DNA of 64,000 nucleotides from TMP-86 sp046347195 (GTDB taxonomy: Bacteria > Pseudomonadota > Gammaproteobacteria > Steroidobacterales > Steroidobacteraceae): the NCBI GenBank assembly GCA_046347195.1, contig JAXMGQ010000005.1:1-64000 (forward strand). Direction: 5' to 3'. Under the pieces are notes generated by a model, which saw nothing but the letters and a program-made list of their open reading frames with translations, was not told the origin of the DNA and made no database searches. Positions 11,853-20,855 of this stretch are shown here, one piece after another. The position numbers were made by a program, and so were the translations under genes. How positions within the stretch are numbered: position 1 is the first letter of the stretch; each line of letters begins with the position of its first letter.

Positions 11853-13214
11853 GTAATCCTCGCCCATGCGCCGCTCGACCTCGCGCAGGTCCTTGATGCG
11901 CTTGCAGGCATGCATCACGGTGGTGTGGTCGCGGCCACCGAAGGCATCGCCGATCTCGGGCAGGCTGTGATTGGTGAGTTCTTTCGCAAGCGCCATCGCC
12001 ACCTGGCGAGGCCTCGCGATCGACCGGCTGCGGCGCTTGGAGAGCAGGTCAGCGACCCGGATCTTGTAGTACTCGGCCACGGTCTTCTGGATGTTCTCCA
12101 CCGTGACCAGCTTTTCCTGCAGGGCGAGCAGGTCCTTGAGCGCATCCTTGGCAAACTCGAGCGTGATGGGCCGGCCGGTGAAATGCGAATTCGCGACCAC
12201 GCGACGCAGCGCGCCCTCGAGCTCGCGGACATTGGAGCGGATGCGCTTGGCGATGAAGAACGCCACTTCTTCGGGCAGCGCGGTGTGCGACAGGGCGGCC
12301 TTGCTCATGAGGATGGCGACGCAGGTCTCGAGCTCGGGCGGCTCGATGGCCACGGTCAGGCCCCAGCCGAAGCGCGACTTCAGGCGCTCCTCGAGGCCAT
12401 CGACCTCCTTCGGGTAGCGGTCGCAGGTCATGATGATCTGCTGCTGGCCCTCGAGCAGGGCGTTGAAGGTGTGGAAGAACTCCTCCTGGGAGCCTTCCTT
12501 GCCGGCGAAGAACTGGATGTCGTCGATCAGCAGGGCATCCAGGGAGCGGTAGGCCGTCTTGAATTCGTTGATGGTGCGATGCTGCAGGGCCCTCACCATG
12601 TCGCTCACGAAACGCTCGCTGTGAACGTAAGCCACGCGAGCCTGCGGCGAATTTGCCTTGATCCGGTTGGCAACGGCGTGCATCAGGTGGGTTTTGCCCA
12701 ATCCAACACCGCCATAGATGAACAGCGGGTTGTAGGCTTTGCCGGGATTGCCGGCGACCTGGAGCGCCGCGGCCTTGGCCAACTGGTTGCTCTTGCCCTC
12801 GACGAAGTTGTCGAAAGTGAACTCGGGGTTGATGCGGCTGCCGAGCACCGCGACATCGGCCCGACGGGGACCTTTCATGGCCGCTGCTGCCGTGCCCGAC
12901 GTTCCCGCGGAAACGCCTGTCGGGAATCCCGCCGCAGCCGGCACGCCGGCGCCAGGAGCCGCGCTCTCATGACGGGCCCCCACATCCAGCACCACCTGGG
13001 TGACATTGCCGCCCCCCAGGGAACTCACCAGTTCATGGATGCGGGGCAGGGAGTTCTGGTTCAGCCACTCGACGACATAACGGTTGGGTGCCAGCAGGTG
13101 GAGCTCGGAATCGCGTTCGAGAGCCTGCAGCGGGCGCACCCAGGTGTTGAACTGGCGCTCCGGCAGCTCGCCTTCCAAAACGCGAAGACAGCGATTCCAC
13201 AGCGACTCCGTCAA
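11823..13214 (-). CDS. dnaA: chromosomal replication initiator DnaA
   Basis: 463 residues. DnaA binds DnaA boxes and melts oriC. Order: N-terminal domain I (SLWNRCLRVLEGELPERQFN), a short linker of about 50 residues, AAA+ core with Walker A YGGVGLGKTHLMHAV and Walker B ALLIDDIQFF, and the C-terminal box-binding domain with the signature GGRDHTTVMHACKRI. The start is a TTG at 13214, chosen because it aligns with the family start; no ATG serves. The linker DNA carries a degenerate copy of the palindrome found next to recF. Confidence 0.97.
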   Translation of the reverse strand: MTESLWNRCLRVLEGELPERQFNTWVRPLQALERDSELHLLAPNRYVVEWLNQNSLPRIHELVSSLGGGNVTQVVLDVGARHESAAPGAGVPAAAGFPTGVSAGTSGTAAAAMKGPRRADVAVLGSRINPEFTFDNFVEGKSNQLAKAAALQVAGNPGKAYNPLFIYGGVGLGKTHLMHAVANRIKANSPQARVAYVHSERFVSDMVRALQHRTINEFKTAYRSLDALLIDDIQFFAGKEGSQEEFFHTFNALLEGQQQIIMTCDRYPKEVDGLEERLKSRFGWGLTVAIEPPELETCVAILMSKAALSHTALPEEVAFFIAKRIRSNVRELEGALRRVVANSHFTGRPITLEFAKDALKDLLALQEKLVTVENIQKTVAEYYKIRVADLLSKRRSRSIARPRQVAMALAKELTNHSLPEIGDAFGGRDHTTVMHACKRIKDLREVERRMGEDYLNLLRTLAG

Positions 13215-13296
13215 GAGCGCGCGCTCCTTGTGAACCTTGGGGCCTAAGCAAACGAAAAGGGGGAGCGAGTCTAGCCGCTGTGACCGGCTTCGTCTA

Positions 13297-13325
13297 TTGA
13301 CACGTGAGCGGGGGCTAAGTACCCT
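13297..13325 (+). promoter_or_regulatory. candidate sigma-70 promoter of rpmH
   Basis: A perfect TTGACA at 13297-13302 is followed after 17 bases by TACCCT (13320-13325), a moderate -10 box. It lies about 60 bases before rpmH, in the divergent space between dnaA and rpmH. Confidence 0.5.
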
Positions 13326-13384
13326 TGCCGCCTTTCGCGAAAACCCCAGGTTATTGTTTTCGCACCTCTTTTTGGACCACCGCC

Positions 13385-13519
13385 ATGAAACGCACCTTCA
13401 ACCCCAGCAATCTGCATCGCAACCGGACGCACGGGTTTCGCGCGCGCATGGCGACCAAGGGTGGCCGCCGGGTTCTGGCGCGTCGCCGCGCCAAGGGCCG
13501 CAAGCGTCTTTGCCCGTAA
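13385..13519 (+). CDS. rpmH: 50S ribosomal protein L34
   Basis: 44 residues, MKRTFNPSNLHRNRTHGFRA and the usual Lys/Arg-rich tail, complete family length. It binds 23S rRNA in the large subunit. The frame stays open upstream, but the ATG at 13385 is the conserved start. It is the first gene of the rpmH-rnpA-yidD-yidC-mnmE string, divergent from dnaA. Confidence 0.97.
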   Translation: MKRTFNPSNLHRNRTHGFRARMATKGGRRVLARRRAKGRKRLCP

Positions 13520-13550
13520 CACCGGTTCGCGACCGGGCGGTTCACCATCA

Positions 13551-13901
13551 TTGCCGCTTCCGACCTTTGAGGCGCGCAAGCGCTTGACCCAACCGGCCGA
13601 GTTCAGCGCAGTCAAGAAATCCGGCCGGCGATTCCCCAATGCCTTGTTCGCCATCTCCGCCCTGCCCAATGACCGCGCCCATCCGCGTCTCGGCCTCGCC
13701 ATCGCCACGCGCGTGTTCCGCACTGCCGTTGCGCGCAATCGCATCAAGCGACTGGTGCGCGAGTCCTTCCGCCTACACCAGCACGCGCTGCCCGCCGTGG
13801 ACATCACGGTCGCGGCGCGCGATGCGGCGAAGCTGGCCTCGAGCCCGGACCTGCGCATGAACCTGGAAAGCTGCTGGCGGCAGATCGCGGAGCGCATGTG
13901 A
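13551..13901 (+). CDS. rnpA: ribonuclease P protein component
   Basis: About 116 residues from a TTG at 13551. It assists RNase P RNA in maturing tRNA 5' ends. The family signature is ARNRIKRLVRESFRLHQ, with FPNALFAISAL upstream. The open frame extends back into rpmH, but that part has no family similarity. The TTG gives the expected spacing before ARKRLTQPAEFSAV. No strong ribosome-binding site is visible, so the start is uncertain. The stop overlaps the yidD start. Confidence 0.9.
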   Translation: MPLPTFEARKRLTQPAEFSAVKKSGRRFPNALFAISALPNDRAHPRLGLAIATRVFRTAVARNRIKRLVRESFRLHQHALPAVDITVAARDAAKLASSPDLRMNLESCWRQIAERM

Positions 13902-14146
13902 TCCTGCGCCGTCTCGCGCTGCTCCTGATCCGCGCCTACCAGCTGACGCTGGGTCCGCTGCTCGGCCCCGGCTGCCGCTTCCATCCCACCTGCTCGTGCT
14001 ACACGCACACCGCCATCGAACGGTTCGGCGTGCTGCGCGGCGGCTGGCTCGGCCTTCGCCGATTGTCGAAGTGCCATCCCCTGCACGCCGGCGGCTATGA
14101 CCCGGTACCTGCGGTGACGCCGCACGAGGCTGCCCACCATGGGTAA
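13898..14146 (+). CDS. yidD: membrane protein insertion efficiency factor YidD
   Basis: 82 residues from a GTG overlapping the rnpA stop (GTGA). The YidD signature is present: LIRAYQLTLGPLLGPGCRFH, then PTCSCYTHTAIERFG and KCHPLHAGGYDPVP. It sits on the inner face of the membrane and helps YidC-dependent insertion. The 3' end overlaps the yidC start by 8 bases, so the genes are likely co-translated. Confidence 0.95.
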   Translation: MILRRLALLLIRAYQLTLGPLLGPGCRFHPTCSCYTHTAIERFGVLRGGWLGLRRLSKCHPLHAGGYDPVPAVTPHEAAHHG

Positions 14147-15899
14147 TCAGCGACTGTTCCTCTGGCTCGCGCTCGGAGCCGTGCTCTACCTGAACTACGA
14201 AACGTGGATGCGCGATTACCATCCGCCCGAGGCGCCCGTGGCCGTGAGCGCGCCCTCGGCGGCGCTACCTGCGGGCGGGTCGCTCGCCGATGCGGTGCCG
14301 AGCATCGCATCCACCACGCCCTCGGGGGCGGCGCCTGCCGCGGCGGGCATGACCGGGCCGGGCAACGCATCCCCCGAGACGGGCACGACACCGGCGGCCA
14401 CCACCACCGCCGCCGTTGGCGGCGCACCCGCCGCCTCAGCGGCCTCGCCCAGGACGACTCCGCTCCTGCACGTGCAGACGGATGTGCTCGATGTCGGCAT
14501 CAACCCCGCCGGTGGCGAATTGTCGCGCTCTGACCTGCGCCAGTACCCGCTGCACAAGGACGATCCCACTGTGCCGGTGCGGCTGTTCGACAACTCCGAC
14601 GAGAGTCATCTATATGTGCTGCAGACGGGCCTGGCCGGGACGGGCGCCGGGCCGCAGCCGGATCACCGCGCGCCGTGGCAGGCAAGTACCACGGAATGGA
14701 AGCTGCCGGAGGGCGCGACCGAACTGCGCGTGCCGCTCACCTGGAACGACGGCCACGGACTCACGGTCACCAAGACCTTCGTGTTTCGCCGCGGGTCGTA
14801 CCGCATCGACCTCGTGTACGACGTGCACAACGGCGGCGCCGAGCCGCGCCAGTTCGCCTCCTATGCACGGCTCCTGCGCCACTGGGAACCGGTTTCGCGT
14901 TCCTACTTCGACGTCGAAACGTATTCGTTCAAGGGACCGGCCATCTACGACGGCCACAAATACCGCACGCTCAAGGTTGAAAAGGACGAGGACGCGCATT
15001 TTGCGCAGAGCATCACCAACGGCTGGTTCGCCACCCTCCAGCACCACTTCGTCTCGGCGGTGGTGCCGCATGCCGACCAGGCCTACAGCTACCAGCTCCA
15101 GGTGTCCGGCAAGGATTTCGTCATCGGCGCCACCGGCCCGGCGGTCGCGCTGGCCGCCGGCGGCAGCGCGCAGTTCCGCGAGACCCTGTTCACCGGACCC
15201 AAGCTCCAGTCACAGCTCTCGGCCGCGGGCCCCGAGCTCGACCGCACCGTCGATTACGGCCATCTCACGCTCATCGCCCGGCCGCTGTTCTTCACGCTGA
15301 AGTGGATCCATGGCGTGGTGGGCAACTGGGGCATCGCCATCATCCTGGTCACGGCGCTGATCAAGCTGCTGTTCTACCCGCTGAGCCAGGCCAGCGGCCG
15401 CTCGATGGCCCGCATGCGCGCCGTCGCGCCGCGCCTGAAGCAGATCCAGGAAAACTTCAAGGACGATCGCGAGAAGCTCGGCCGCGCGATGATGGAGCTG
15501 TACAAGCGCGAGAAGATCAACCCGGTGGCAGGCTGCGTGCCCATGCTGGTGCAGATCCCGTTCTTCATCTCCTTCTACTGGGTGCTGCTCGAAAGCGTGG
15601 AGATGCGCCAGGCACCCTTCATGCTGTGGGTGAACGACCTGTCCGCGCGCGACCCGTTCTTCGTGCTGCCGCTGCTGATGGGCGCGGCGATGTTCTTCCA
15701 GGCACGCCTGAACCCACCGCCGCCGGATCCCACCCAGGCCAAGATCATGCAGTTCATGCCGGTGATGATGACGGCGATGATGGCCTGGTTCCCGGCCGGC
15801 CTGGTGCTGTACTGGATCACCAACACCGTGCTGTCGATCGCCCAGCAATGGCGCATCAACGACGTGGTGGCCAAAGAGGCGGCCAAGAGCCGCTCGTGA
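14139..15899 (+). CDS. yidC: membrane protein insertase YidC
   Basis: 586 residues. It inserts and folds inner-membrane proteins, alone or with SecYEG. An N-terminal membrane anchor (residues 5-20) is followed by an Ala/Pro/Thr-rich linker (about 28-105) and a periplasmic beta-sandwich domain. The insertase core starts near residue 390: GIAIILVTALIKLLFYPLSQ, then GCVPMLVQIPFFISFYWVLL, and the terminal helices through AGLVLYWITNTVLSIAQQW. The linker is longer than in E. coli. Confidence 0.96.
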   Translation: MGNQRLFLWLALGAVLYLNYETWMRDYHPPEAPVAVSAPSAALPAGGSLADAVPSIASTTPSGAAPAAAGMTGPGNASPETGTTPAATTTAAVGGAPAASAASPRTTPLLHVQTDVLDVGINPAGGELSRSDLRQYPLHKDDPTVPVRLFDNSDESHLYVLQTGLAGTGAGPQPDHRAPWQASTTEWKLPEGATELRVPLTWNDGHGLTVTKTFVFRRGSYRIDLVYDVHNGGAEPRQFASYARLLRHWEPVSRSYFDVETYSFKGPAIYDGHKYRTLKVEKDEDAHFAQSITNGWFATLQHHFVSAVVPHADQAYSYQLQVSGKDFVIGATGPAVALAAGGSAQFRETLFTGPKLQSQLSAAGPELDRTVDYGHLTLIARPLFFTLKWIHGVVGNWGIAIILVTALIKLLFYPLSQASGRSMARMRAVAPRLKQIQENFKDDREKLGRAMMELYKREKINPVAGCVPMLVQIPFFISFYWVLLESVEMRQAPFMLWVNDLSARDPFFVLPLLMGAAMFFQARLNPPPPDPTQAKIMQFMPVMMTAMMAWFPAGLVLYWITNTVLSIAQQWRINDVVAKEAAKSRS

Positions 15900-15919
15900 C
15901 CCGGCCGCAGGGCGCGGCG

Positions 15920-17260
15920 ATGCACGACACCGACACCATCGCCGCACCCGCCACCGCCGGCGGGCGAGCGGCCGTGGGCATCGTGCGCGTTTCCGGACCG
16001 GCGGTGCCCGACATCGCCCGCGCGCTGCTCGGACACCTGCCCGAGCCCCGTCGGGCGGAACTGACGGACTTCCAGGATGCCGACGGCGGGCTGATCGACA
16101 CCGGTCTCGTCCTGTACTTCCCCGCGCCGCACTCGTTCACCGGCGAGCACGTACTCGAGTTGCAGGGACACGGCGGGCCGGTGGTGCTCGATTCCTTGAT
16201 GGAACGGCTGATTGGACTCGGCTGCCGCCCGGCGCGGCCCGGCGAATTCAGCGAACGCGCCTACCTCAATGACAAGCTGGATCTCGCCCAGGCCGAAGGC
16301 ATCGCCGACCTGATCGACGCCTCGACACGCAGCGCCGCGCGCGCCGCGCTCAGCACCTTGCGAGGCGAGTTCTCCCGACGCGTGCACGCACTGGATGCCG
16401 CGTTGAAGCGGCTGCGCGTGCACGTCGAGGCCAGCATCGATTTCCCGGACGAGGAGGTGGATCCGCTGTCGGAGGAACGCCTGCAGGCGGCATTCGTCCC
16501 CGTGTTCGCCGAGCTGGATGCGCTGTCGCGCGCGACCAAGCAAGGCGTGGTGCTCAACGAAGGCCTGCGCGTGGTGCTGGTGGGCGCACCCAACGCCGGC
16601 AAGTCGAGCCTGATGAATGCGCTCGCCGGCGAGGACATCGCCATCGTCACCGAGGTACCGGGCACGACGCGCGATGTGCTGCGGCAGGCCGTGCGCATCC
16701 AGGGCCTCGCGATGAACCTCGTGGACACGGCGGGCCTGCGGCCCTCGAGCGATCGCATCGAGCTCGAAGGCATGCGCCGCGCGCGCGAGGAGATGGGACG
16801 CGCCGATCACGTGCTGTGGATCGTGGATGCGGCGGCAGAGCCGATCCCGGCGCCCCCGCAGGACCTGCCCGAAGGCGTGCCCGTCACGCTGGTGTACAAC
16901 AAGATCGATCTCGTCGGCGAGCCCGCGCGGCTGCTTCCGCAGAGCCAGCCGCCCTGCGTTTACCTCAGCGCCACCGCCGGCCAGGGGCTGGATCTGCTGC
17001 GCGAACATCTCCGGGCCACGGCAGGACTCGGCATGCAGGAAGAGGGCGCGTTCACGGCGCGCCGGCGGCATCTCACCGCGCTCGGGCAGGCGCGCGCACA
17101 CCTGACCAACGCAGCCCGGGAGCTGTCCGGGAGCGGAGCGGTGGAACTATTCGCCGAGGAACTGCGCCTGGCGCAGCAGGCCCTCGCGAGCATCACGGGA
17201 GAATATGGCAGCGAGGAACTGCTGGGGGATATCTTCAGGACGTTCTGCATCGGAAAATAG
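15920..17260 (+). CDS. mnmE: tRNA uridine-5-carboxymethylaminomethyl modification GTPase MnmE
   Basis: 446 residues (E. coli 454). With MnmG it modifies U34 of certain tRNAs. It has an N-terminal formyl-THF-binding domain starting DTIAAPATAGGRAAVGIVRV. The G domain shows GAPNAGKSS (G1), TTRD (G2), DTAG (G3) and NKID (G4), and the C-terminus ends FCIGK with the essential cysteine. The island begins just downstream. The 3' end of this gene is the known target of SGI1-type islands, but I found no second copy of the mnmE 3' end in the window. Confidence 0.96.
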   Translation: MHDTDTIAAPATAGGRAAVGIVRVSGPAVPDIARALLGHLPEPRRAELTDFQDADGGLIDTGLVLYFPAPHSFTGEHVLELQGHGGPVVLDSLMERLIGLGCRPARPGEFSERAYLNDKLDLAQAEGIADLIDASTRSAARAALSTLRGEFSRRVHALDAALKRLRVHVEASIDFPDEEVDPLSEERLQAAFVPVFAELDALSRATKQGVVLNEGLRVVLVGAPNAGKSSLMNALAGEDIAIVTEVPGTTRDVLRQAVRIQGLAMNLVDTAGLRPSSDRIELEGMRRAREEMGRADHVLWIVDAAAEPIPAPPQDLPEGVPVTLVYNKIDLVGEPARLLPQSQPPCVYLSATAGQGLDLLREHLRATAGLGMQEEGAFTARRRHLTALGQARAHLTNAARELSGSGAVELFAEELRLAQQALASITGEYGSEELLGDIFRTFCIGK

Positions 17261-17370
17261 CGGGGCGTCCGGAGACGTCCAGAGTCGCCCACCGACATCG
17301 CTAAAAGTGCTGAGTTTCTAGGCATTTTGCCCCACCTTCGTCCATTGCCCTCCACGAGCAACCTTGTTAC

Positions 17371-17490
17371 GGTGCCCCCATAGGTGCCCCATGTGGCGAC
17401 TTTCGGTGCCCCATTTTGGGGGTCAGAAAATCGCATGGGGCACCGAATTGCGTGCTGCGTGGGGCACGGGGTCATTCCGAAGGGGGCACG
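17371..17490. repeat. GGTGCCCC repeat cluster upstream of the integrase
   Basis: GGTGCCCC-type repeats occur at 17371, 17383 and 17405. Inverted TGGGGCAC-type copies lie near 17436, 17460 and 17481. Such clusters next to P4-type integrases usually serve as arm-type binding sites and overlap the int promoter. The region is the island's left boundary. Confidence 0.6.
17377..17392 (+). repeat. left copy of a 16-bp direct repeat flanking the island (candidate att/arm site)
   Basis: CCCATAGGTGCCCCAT is found again unchanged at 33375-33390. The pair brackets all island genes from int to the RHH gene. It may be the attachment core or an arm site present at both ends. Confidence 0.6.
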
Positions 17491-17491
17491 C

Positions 17492-18724
17492 ATGGCGCTC
17501 AACGACACGAAAATCCAGCGATTGCAGGCGAAAGCGCGCGCGTACCAGGTCGCCGATGGCGGAGGCCTGTACGTCGAAGTGCATCCGAGCGGCAAGAAGG
17601 TCTGGCGCATGCAGTACCGGCAGGGCGGCCGTGGCTCGCGCAAGGAGAAGGTGACCCTCGGTGAATATCCCGCGCACACCCTCGCCCAAGCCCGCCTGTG
17701 GCGCGAGCAGTGCCGGGCGCTCATTGCACACGGCCAGTCGCCGGCGGCCACCAAGCAGGCCGAGAAGGCCGTCAAGGCCGGGCGTGCATCGGACACCGTC
17801 GCCGCATTCGCGAACCTCTGGTACGCCGACGTCGTGACCCGCACCAACAGCGAGCCGCGCAACATCCGCCGCGTGCTCGACAAGGACGTGCTGCCGGCGA
17901 TCGGTGAGAAGCCGGTGGCCGAGGTCACGATCCCCGACATCCTCGCGATCACCGATGCCGTGAAGGCCCGAGGGGCCGATCAGATGGCGCTGCAGACCCG
18001 CAACGTCATCAAGCGACTCTTCGCCTACGCCATCGCGCGCGGCAAGACGCGCTTCAACCCGGCCGCCGCCATCGAGGCGCGGTTCATCGCCACGGCCCGG
18101 AGCCGCGACGTCGCGCTCTCGCAGGCCGAGATCGGCCAGCTCCTGCGCGGCATCTACCAGTCCTCGATCCGCCGGCCGTACAAGCTCGCGCTGCACCTGC
18201 TGGTCCTCTGCATGGTTCGCAAGGGCGAGCTGATCGGTGCGCGCTGGGAGGAGATCGACTTCGACAAGGCCGAATGGCTGATCCCGGCCGAGCGGATGAA
18301 GAAGGACAAGCCGCACCTGGTACCACTCTCGAAGCAGGCGGTCGCCATGTTCGAGGAGCTCAAAGGCCTCGCCGGCCATTCGCCCTGGGTGCTGCCGAGC
18401 CGGAACACGTGGAAGGAGCCGATCGCGCACAGCACGCTCAATCAGGCCATCCGCTCGCTCGACCTCGGCGTGCGAGATTTCGTGATTCATGACTTCCGTC
18501 GGACGGCCTCGACCCAACTACACGAAGCGGGCTTCAACTCCGACTGGATCGAGAAGGCGCTCGCTCACGAGCAGAAGGGCGTGCGCGGTGTCTACAACAA
18601 GGCCGAGTACCTCGCGCAGCGGCGCGAGATGCTGAAGTGGTGGGCCGACCTCGTGGACGCGCAGATCGAGGCGGGGAGGAAGGTCGTGATCGGGCGGTTC
18701 GGGAAGGCGTTTCAGGCGGCGTGA
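17492..18724 (+). CDS. P4-type tyrosine site-specific integrase
   Basis: 410 residues. It catalyses island integration and excision. It has an N-terminal DUF4102-type arm-binding region (VADGGGLYVEVHPSGKKVWR, then TLGEYPAHTLAQAR), a core-binding domain, and a catalytic domain with Arg in MVRKGELIGARW, HDFRRTAST as the HxxR box, and the nucleophile region LAHEQKGVRGVYNKAEY. The ATG at 17492 follows an AGGGGG ribosome-binding site. The open frame upstream runs through the repeat cluster and is not used. It lies 231 bases after mnmE. Confidence 0.92.
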   Translation: MALNDTKIQRLQAKARAYQVADGGGLYVEVHPSGKKVWRMQYRQGGRGSRKEKVTLGEYPAHTLAQARLWREQCRALIAHGQSPAATKQAEKAVKAGRASDTVAAFANLWYADVVTRTNSEPRNIRRVLDKDVLPAIGEKPVAEVTIPDILAITDAVKARGADQMALQTRNVIKRLFAYAIARGKTRFNPAAAIEARFIATARSRDVALSQAEIGQLLRGIYQSSIRRPYKLALHLLVLCMVRKGELIGARWEEIDFDKAEWLIPAERMKKDKPHLVPLSKQAVAMFEELKGLAGHSPWVLPSRNTWKEPIAHSTLNQAIRSLDLGVRDFVIHDFRRTASTQLHEAGFNSDWIEKALAHEQKGVRGVYNKAEYLAQRREMLKWWADLVDAQIEAGRKVVIGRFGKAFQAA

Positions 18725-18748
18725 GCGGCCGAGGACGAGTCCACGCAG

Positions 18749-19402
18749 TCAAGGTCTTTGCATTCCCCGTAACTGTTCGACGAGCAAGTGCATATCTGTG
18801 TCCGGCGCAGACGCGCCGGTGGCGCTGAGCTCGGCCTTCAGCTGTTCGACTCGCTGGCACGCGAGATCGAGTCCCGTCGCCGCCTTGCGGAAGACATTCC
18901 GATCGTTCTTCTGATAGTCGGGCAAGTGGGCACGCAGAACCTGTTGGACATCCGCCGCAGTGCGGAACGGACGCGTCGAGTATTCGAAGTGCATCAGCAG
19001 CCAGAATTCAATGCTCGGTACATTTGCGATCAGCTGCACCCGAGTGACCGCGCCGGCTGAGTTCTTCAGTGGGCGCGCGGCAAGCGCACGCGCCGCGGCC
19101 AGATGATTCGAATCGCCATCGCAGACCACATAGACCCGATCGTAATCCCGATCGCCTTTGAAGAGCCGCTGCGCCTTGCGGACGAGCCCGACGGGATCGG
19201 TCACCGAATCGCCGTGCTCGATGTGCACGGCCGCGGCATTGACTCGCAGGTGATCACGGAGCCCATCGATATAATTCGGCTCGGTCTCCCGACCCTCGCA
19301 TACGATCAGGACGGCCGGCAGTCCTTCACGGGACGCCTTCTGGCGCGCGAGCCGCCGCTGCTCCTTGCGCATCTGCCGGTGCTTGGGCTGGTTGTCCCGC
19401 AT
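18749..19402 (-). CDS. RloB family protein
   Basis: 217 residues. The N-terminus is basic (residues 1-30), followed by AVLIVCEGRETEPNYIDGLR, typical of RloB, a TOPRIM-like family found beside restriction systems. Later blocks are DRVYVVCDGDSN and NVPSIEFWLLMHFEYST. The start at 19402 (MRDNQPKHRQ) gives the family length and lies 4 bases after the RloA stop. With its ATPase partner it is probably a two-gene anti-phage module; the mechanism is not known to me. Confidence 0.82.
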   Translation of the reverse strand: MRDNQPKHRQMRKEQRRLARQKASREGLPAVLIVCEGRETEPNYIDGLRDHLRVNAAAVHIEHGDSVTDPVGLVRKAQRLFKGDRDYDRVYVVCDGDSNHLAAARALAARPLKNSAGAVTRVQLIANVPSIEFWLLMHFEYSTRPFRTAADVQQVLRAHLPDYQKNDRNVFRKAATGLDLACQRVEQLKAELSATGASAPDTDMHLLVEQLRGMQRP

Positions 19403-19406
19403 CGTG

Positions 19407-20669
19407 TCAATGTAGATCCGTGCGGGAAATGAAGGGCACGCCACCATAACGCGCGCGCAGATAACCCTTCTCCAGCGCCTCACCCTTGCGCGGACTGAAA
19501 TCTGTGAGCGGGTAGAGGCGACTCGCCTGGCGTTCGTCCTTTGCCACGAACCAGATCTGGTCGCGGCGCAGCAGATCACTGTCCAGGAGCGACGTGTCGT
19601 GCGTCGTCATCCAGAGCTGCGCACCGTGCTTCGATACTTCCGGGTTGTGAAACAAGCCCAGGACGAATCGAACGACCATCGGATGCAGGCTTGAGTCGAA
19701 TTCATCGACGACCAGCAGCTTGCCGTTGTCCAGGGCATCGAGGATGGGGCCGATATAGGACAGGAGGCGCTGAGTGCCAGCAGACTCGTATCGACCGTCG
19801 AAGGCGACCGGATCCTCTCCCTCAAGCTTGTGTACGAACTTCAAGACGGGCATGTTCTGGGTGCTGGTCGACAACTCCGGCACCTTCCCCATCTCCAGCT
19901 TGAAGTCCACCTGGTGACCTGGGATGTTCTCGACCTGGATGTCGGCGATGTGCAGATCCGCTGAGCGCAAGAGGCCGAGCGCCCGAGCCTTGAACGCCGG
20001 GTCGTCCATGAGCTGCAACGTCTGCGGAATACCCAGCGCACCCAACCAGTTCACGACGATGAGTCCGTCCATGAACCAGTTCCACAAGGGCTTCAGCTGC
20101 TCGTTGTTGAGTTGAATCGCTGTCGTCAGAAACAGGGCACCGGGCCTCGTGGCCTGCCGCCAGGTCTCCTTGGGCCCCGTGAAATAGCTCGAAAACGCCG
20201 CCCACTCGTGCTCACCCTTCGCGTCATTCCAGCGCCGATCGAACCAGGACTGGCCCTTGCCGGTCCTGTAGACGATCAGCCACTCGTCCCGAATGCGCTG
20301 CGCATCGTACGAGAAGCCGTACTGGTAGCGCGTGCCGTCGAGCAGAACCGTGATCTCGAATTCCGTCGGCTCGGTGGCGCTGCTGCGCTCGAGACGATAG
20401 GGGGTGTACTGCTCTGCTCGCGCAGCATCCAGCATGGAGGTGGAGTGCAGAACCAGATTGCGCATGGTCACGAGCGCGAAGATCAGGTTGCTCTTGCCGC
20501 TCGCATTGGCGCCGTAAATGACGCTCGATCGATTCAGCCGTGGGACGCTCCGGACGCCCGTATCAAGGGTGTGGGTTTCCAGGTGGGAGCGATCGGCGTT
20601 CGAAAGCAGGCTGAGTGTCTGCTCGTCGCGCAGAGAGCGGAAATTTCGAGTGCTGAATTCGACTAGCAT
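19407..20669 (-). CDS. RloA-like AAA/ABC-type ATPase
   Basis: 420 residues. The start MLVEFSTRNFRSLRDEQTLS is typical of OLD/RecF-like ATPases. Walker A is YGANASGKSNLIFALV, the signature region is YESAGTQRLLSY, and Walker B is KLLVVDEFDSSLHPMVVRF. It lies directly upstream of RloB in one operon. An ATPase sensor plus TOPRIM-like effector also occurs in the PARIS and OLD-type systems, so a role in phage sensing is inferred. It is divergent from the RAMA-like gene. Confidence 0.82.
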   Translation of the reverse strand: MLVEFSTRNFRSLRDEQTLSLLSNADRSHLETHTLDTGVRSVPRLNRSSVIYGANASGKSNLIFALVTMRNLVLHSTSMLDAARAEQYTPYRLERSSATEPTEFEITVLLDGTRYQYGFSYDAQRIRDEWLIVYRTGKGQSWFDRRWNDAKGEHEWAAFSSYFTGPKETWRQATRPGALFLTTAIQLNNEQLKPLWNWFMDGLIVVNWLGALGIPQTLQLMDDPAFKARALGLLRSADLHIADIQVENIPGHQVDFKLEMGKVPELSTSTQNMPVLKFVHKLEGEDPVAFDGRYESAGTQRLLSYIGPILDALDNGKLLVVDEFDSSLHPMVVRFVLGLFHNPEVSKHGAQLWMTTHDTSLLDSDLLRRDQIWFVAKDERQASRLYPLTDFSPRKGEALEKGYLRARYGGVPFISRTDLH

Positions 20670-20803
20670 TTCGGCTCCGCAATGAAAATAAATCTACTTT
20701 TCGCGCATTCTACTCGGAAACAACATTTATTTTTGAACTGATCACATATCTGTGCATGGCTTTGCAATTCATGGGGGCCGTACATCGCGCCAACTCATCC
20801 TTG

Positions 20804-20827
20804 CAATAGCGCTATATAGCGCTATTG
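20804..20827. promoter_or_regulatory. 24-bp perfect palindrome, probable operator
   Basis: CAATAGCGCTAT is followed directly by its reverse complement. It sits 28 bases before the RAMA-like gene and about 135 bases from the RloA start, so it could control either side. A further TTGCAA-type match flanks it at 20801 and 20831. Confidence 0.7.
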
Positions 20828-20855
20828 TAGTTGCAAGGCCACCTCGGAGCGTCCC

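Noticed and set aside
14416..15300. 294-codon plus-strand open frame inside yidC
   Set aside because: Arg/Thr/Ser-rich out-of-frame translation of yidC.
17240..17262. mnmE 3' end as a duplicated attachment core
   Set aside because: I could not find TTCTGCATCGGAAAATAG or a close copy near 33390 or elsewhere, so the SGI1-type core is not supported.
17261..17491. tRNA gene as the integrase target
   Set aside because: No cloverleaf or T-loop sequence is visible in the gap.
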